Shown in pieces: positions 62,056-64,000 of a stretch of 64,000 nt of DNA (positions are counted from its first letter, which is position 1; each line of letters starts with the position of its first letter). The DNA is from Colletes latitarsis (lineage: Eukaryota; Arthropoda; Insecta; Hymenoptera; Colletidae). Location of the stretch: NCBI RefSeq assembly GCF_051014445.1, contig NW_027488365.1:4340001-4404000 (forward strand), in the 5' to 3' direction. The position numbers and the translations under genes were made by a program. The notes beneath the pieces are model-generated. The model saw only the letters and a program-made list of their open reading frames with translations. It made no database searches and was not told the DNA's origin.

Positions 62056-64000
62056 AGAATAATTCATGTTAGGTCTAGGTTAGGTCTGGGATTTTCACTG
62101 ATCAGGCTCACTCTTTCGCATATTTCTCATACTTGATGGCTAGATCCTGGGCTTTTTCTGGATTGCATCACGTAGTAATGTAGTACCACACGGAAACAGT
62201 CAATGAAACCTGGTTTCCATCACTATTTTACAGGACAACGCAAGTTAGGTCTAGGTTAGCCCTGGGATTTTCACTCATCAGACTCATACTTTTGCATTCT
62301 TCACATACTTGTTGAACTAATCCTGGGTTTTTAATGGTTTGGATCACGTAGTAATGTGGTACCACACTGAAACAGTCGATTAAACCTGGTCTCGATCAAT
62401 ATTTTAGAGAATAATTCATGTTAGGTCTCGGTTAGGTCTGGGATTTGCTCCACATCAGGCTCATTCTTTCGCATATTTCTCATACTTGATGGCTAGATCC
62501 TGAGCTTTTTCTGGATTGCATCACGTAGTAATGAAGTACAACACTGAAACAGTCAATTAAACCTGGTTTCCATCAATATCTTAGAGGACAACGCATGTTA
62601 GGTCTAGGTTAGGCCTAGGATTTTCACTCATCAGGCTCATACTTTCGCATTCTTCACATACTTGTTGAACTGATCCTGGGTTTTTTCTGGTTTGGATCAC
62701 GTAGTAATGTGGGACCACACTGAAACAGTCAATTAAACCTGGTTTCGATCAATATTTTAGAGAATAATTCATGTTAGGTCTAGTTTAGGTCCGGGATTTA
62801 CTCTCATCAGGCTCAGTCTTTCGCATATTACTCATACTTGATGGCTAGATCCTGGGCTTTTTCTGGATTGGATCACGTAGTAATGTGGGACCACACTGAA
62901 ACAATCAATTAAACCTGGTCCTGATAAATATTTTGGAGGATAGCGCATGTTAGGTCTGGAATAGGTCTGGGATTTGCCCTCATCAGGCTCATACTTTCGC
63001 ATTCTTCACATACTTGTTGAACTGATCCTGGGTTTTTTCTGGTTTGGATCACGTAGTAATGTGGTACCACACTGAAACATTCAATTAAACCTGGTCTTGA
63101 TAATTATTTTAGAGGATAACGCATGTTAGGTTTGGGTTAGGTCTAGGATTTGCCCTCATCAGGCTCATACTTTCGCATATTTCTCATACTTCATGGGTAG
63201 ATCCTGGGCTGTTTCTGGATTGGATCACGTAGTAATGTGGTACCACACTGAAACAGTCAAATAAACCTGGTTTTGATCAATATTTTAGAGAATAATTCAT
63301 GTTAGGTCTAGGTTAGGTCAGGGATTTGCTCCCATCAGGCTCATTCTTTCGCATATTTCTCATACTTGATGGCTAGATACTGGGCTTTTTCTGGATTGCA
63401 TCACGTAGTAATGAAGTACAACACTGAAACAGTCAATTAAACCTGGTTCCGATCAATATTTTAGAGAATAATTCATGTTAGGTCTAGGTTAGGTTTGGGA
63501 TTTGCTCTCATCAGGTTCATTCTTTCGCATATTTCTCATACTTGATGGCTAGATCCTGGGCTTTTTCTGGATTGCATCACGTAGTAATGAAGTACAACAC
63601 TGAAACAGTCAATTAAACCTGGTTTCCATCAATATTCTAGAGGATAACGCATGTTATGTCTGGGTTAGGTCTAGGATTTGCACTCGTCAGGCTGATACTC
63701 TCGCATATTTCTCATACTTCATGGCTAGATCCTGGGCTTTTTCTGGTTTGGATCACGTAGTAATGTGGGACCACACTGAAACAATCAATTAAACCTGGTC
63801 TTGATAAATATTTTAGAGGATAACGCATGTTAGGTCTGGGTTAGGTCTAGGATTTGCCCTCATCAGGCTCATACTTTCGCATATTTCTCATACTTCAAGG
63901 CTAGATCCTGGGCTGTTTCTGGATTGTATCACATAGTAATGTGGTACCACACTGAAACAGTCAATTAAACCTGGTTTCGATCAATATTTTAGAGAATAAT

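Larger units (their letters stand above)
10881..64000. repeat. 176-bp satellite array, right block (about 302 monomers, continues past the window)
   Basis: This is an uninterrupted head-to-tail array of the same family and orientation as 508-4872. The period is read from recurrent landmarks (for example GGATAACGCATG at 42525 and again at 42701) and from near-identical segments at multiples of 176 bp. Monomers fall into recognisable subtypes. Markers include ATTCTTCACATACTTGTTGAA, TTTCTCATACTTGATGGC with GAAGTACAACAC, TTTCTCATACTTCATGGC, CGCGTTTTTCACATAC, and CAGTTTTAACATACATG with GATCGAGGG. No foreign insertion, RNA gene or host gene is seen in these 53 kb. Minus-strand open frames of 63-92 codons recur because one frame of the monomer is nearly stop-free; they are not annotated as genes. 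Confidence 0.97.

Noticed and set aside
10895..64000. Dozens of minus-strand open frames of 63-92 codons with near-identical predicted peptides across the satellite
   Set aside because: They repeat with the monomer and vary with its subtypes, and the monomer length (176) is not a multiple of three, so no frame continues through the array. One frame of the monomer is simply stop-poor. No domain or other sign of coding was seen.
10895..64000. CRISPR-like array of regularly spaced repeats
   Set aside because: The units are contiguous 176-bp satellite monomers with no unique spacers, in an arthropod-type context.
10895..64000. CENP-B box in the satellite monomer
   Set aside because: TTTCGATCAATA fits only the first half of the consensus (TTCG, then A at the right spacing); the required CGGG is absent in the monomers I checked.

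Overview
The window looks like an insect nuclear heterochromatic locus. About 57.5 kb of the 64 kb is one tandem satellite family with a 176-bp monomer. A single intact, GC-rich non-LTR retrotransposon of the R1 clade (6.0 kb) is inserted in it, and the 5' end of a second copy of the same element points out of the left edge. There are no host protein genes, tRNA or rRNA genes or CRISPR arrays. The insect assignment rests on the R1-type architecture (ORF1 with three zinc knuckles; ORF2 with APE endonuclease, RT and a C-terminal CCHC) and on TTAGG-type motifs inside the satellite. Within insects I lean weakly towards Hymenoptera, because from memory 11-bp telomere variants such as TTAGGTCTGGG have been reported there.

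Layout. 1-507: 5' end of a minus-strand retrotransposon copy, running off the window. 508-4872: about 25 satellite monomers. 4873-10880: complete plus-strand retrotransposon (5' UTR 4873-5256, ORF1 5257-7134, ORF2 7134-10316, structured 3' UTR 10317-10829, 51-nt A tail), bounded by a perfect 14-bp target-site duplication (4859-4872 and 10881-10894). 10881-64000: about 302 further monomers, uninterrupted to the window end.

The retrotransposon looks young and possibly competent. Both ORFs are open, the TSD is perfect, the A tail is uninterrupted, and the overlapping 507 bp of the second copy differs at three positions. ORF1 and ORF2 are joined by a UAAUG stop-start overlap, the arrangement known from the telomere-targeting R1-clade element SART1. 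The 3' UTR is an almost continuous chain of GC-rich hairpins.

Each satellite monomer carries two adjacent copies of an 11-bp unit, TTAGGTCTGGG or TTAGGTCTAGG, so telomere-like sequence is built into the satellite. The intact element inserted exactly there. The satellite has several monomer subtypes arranged in local higher-order repeats (periods of about 1,056, 1,584-1,587, 1,921 and 2,464 bp) and in longer-range segment duplications (offsets of about 4.6, 7.0 and 20.6 kb). This fits repeated unequal exchange or segmental amplification in a centromeric or subtelomeric array.
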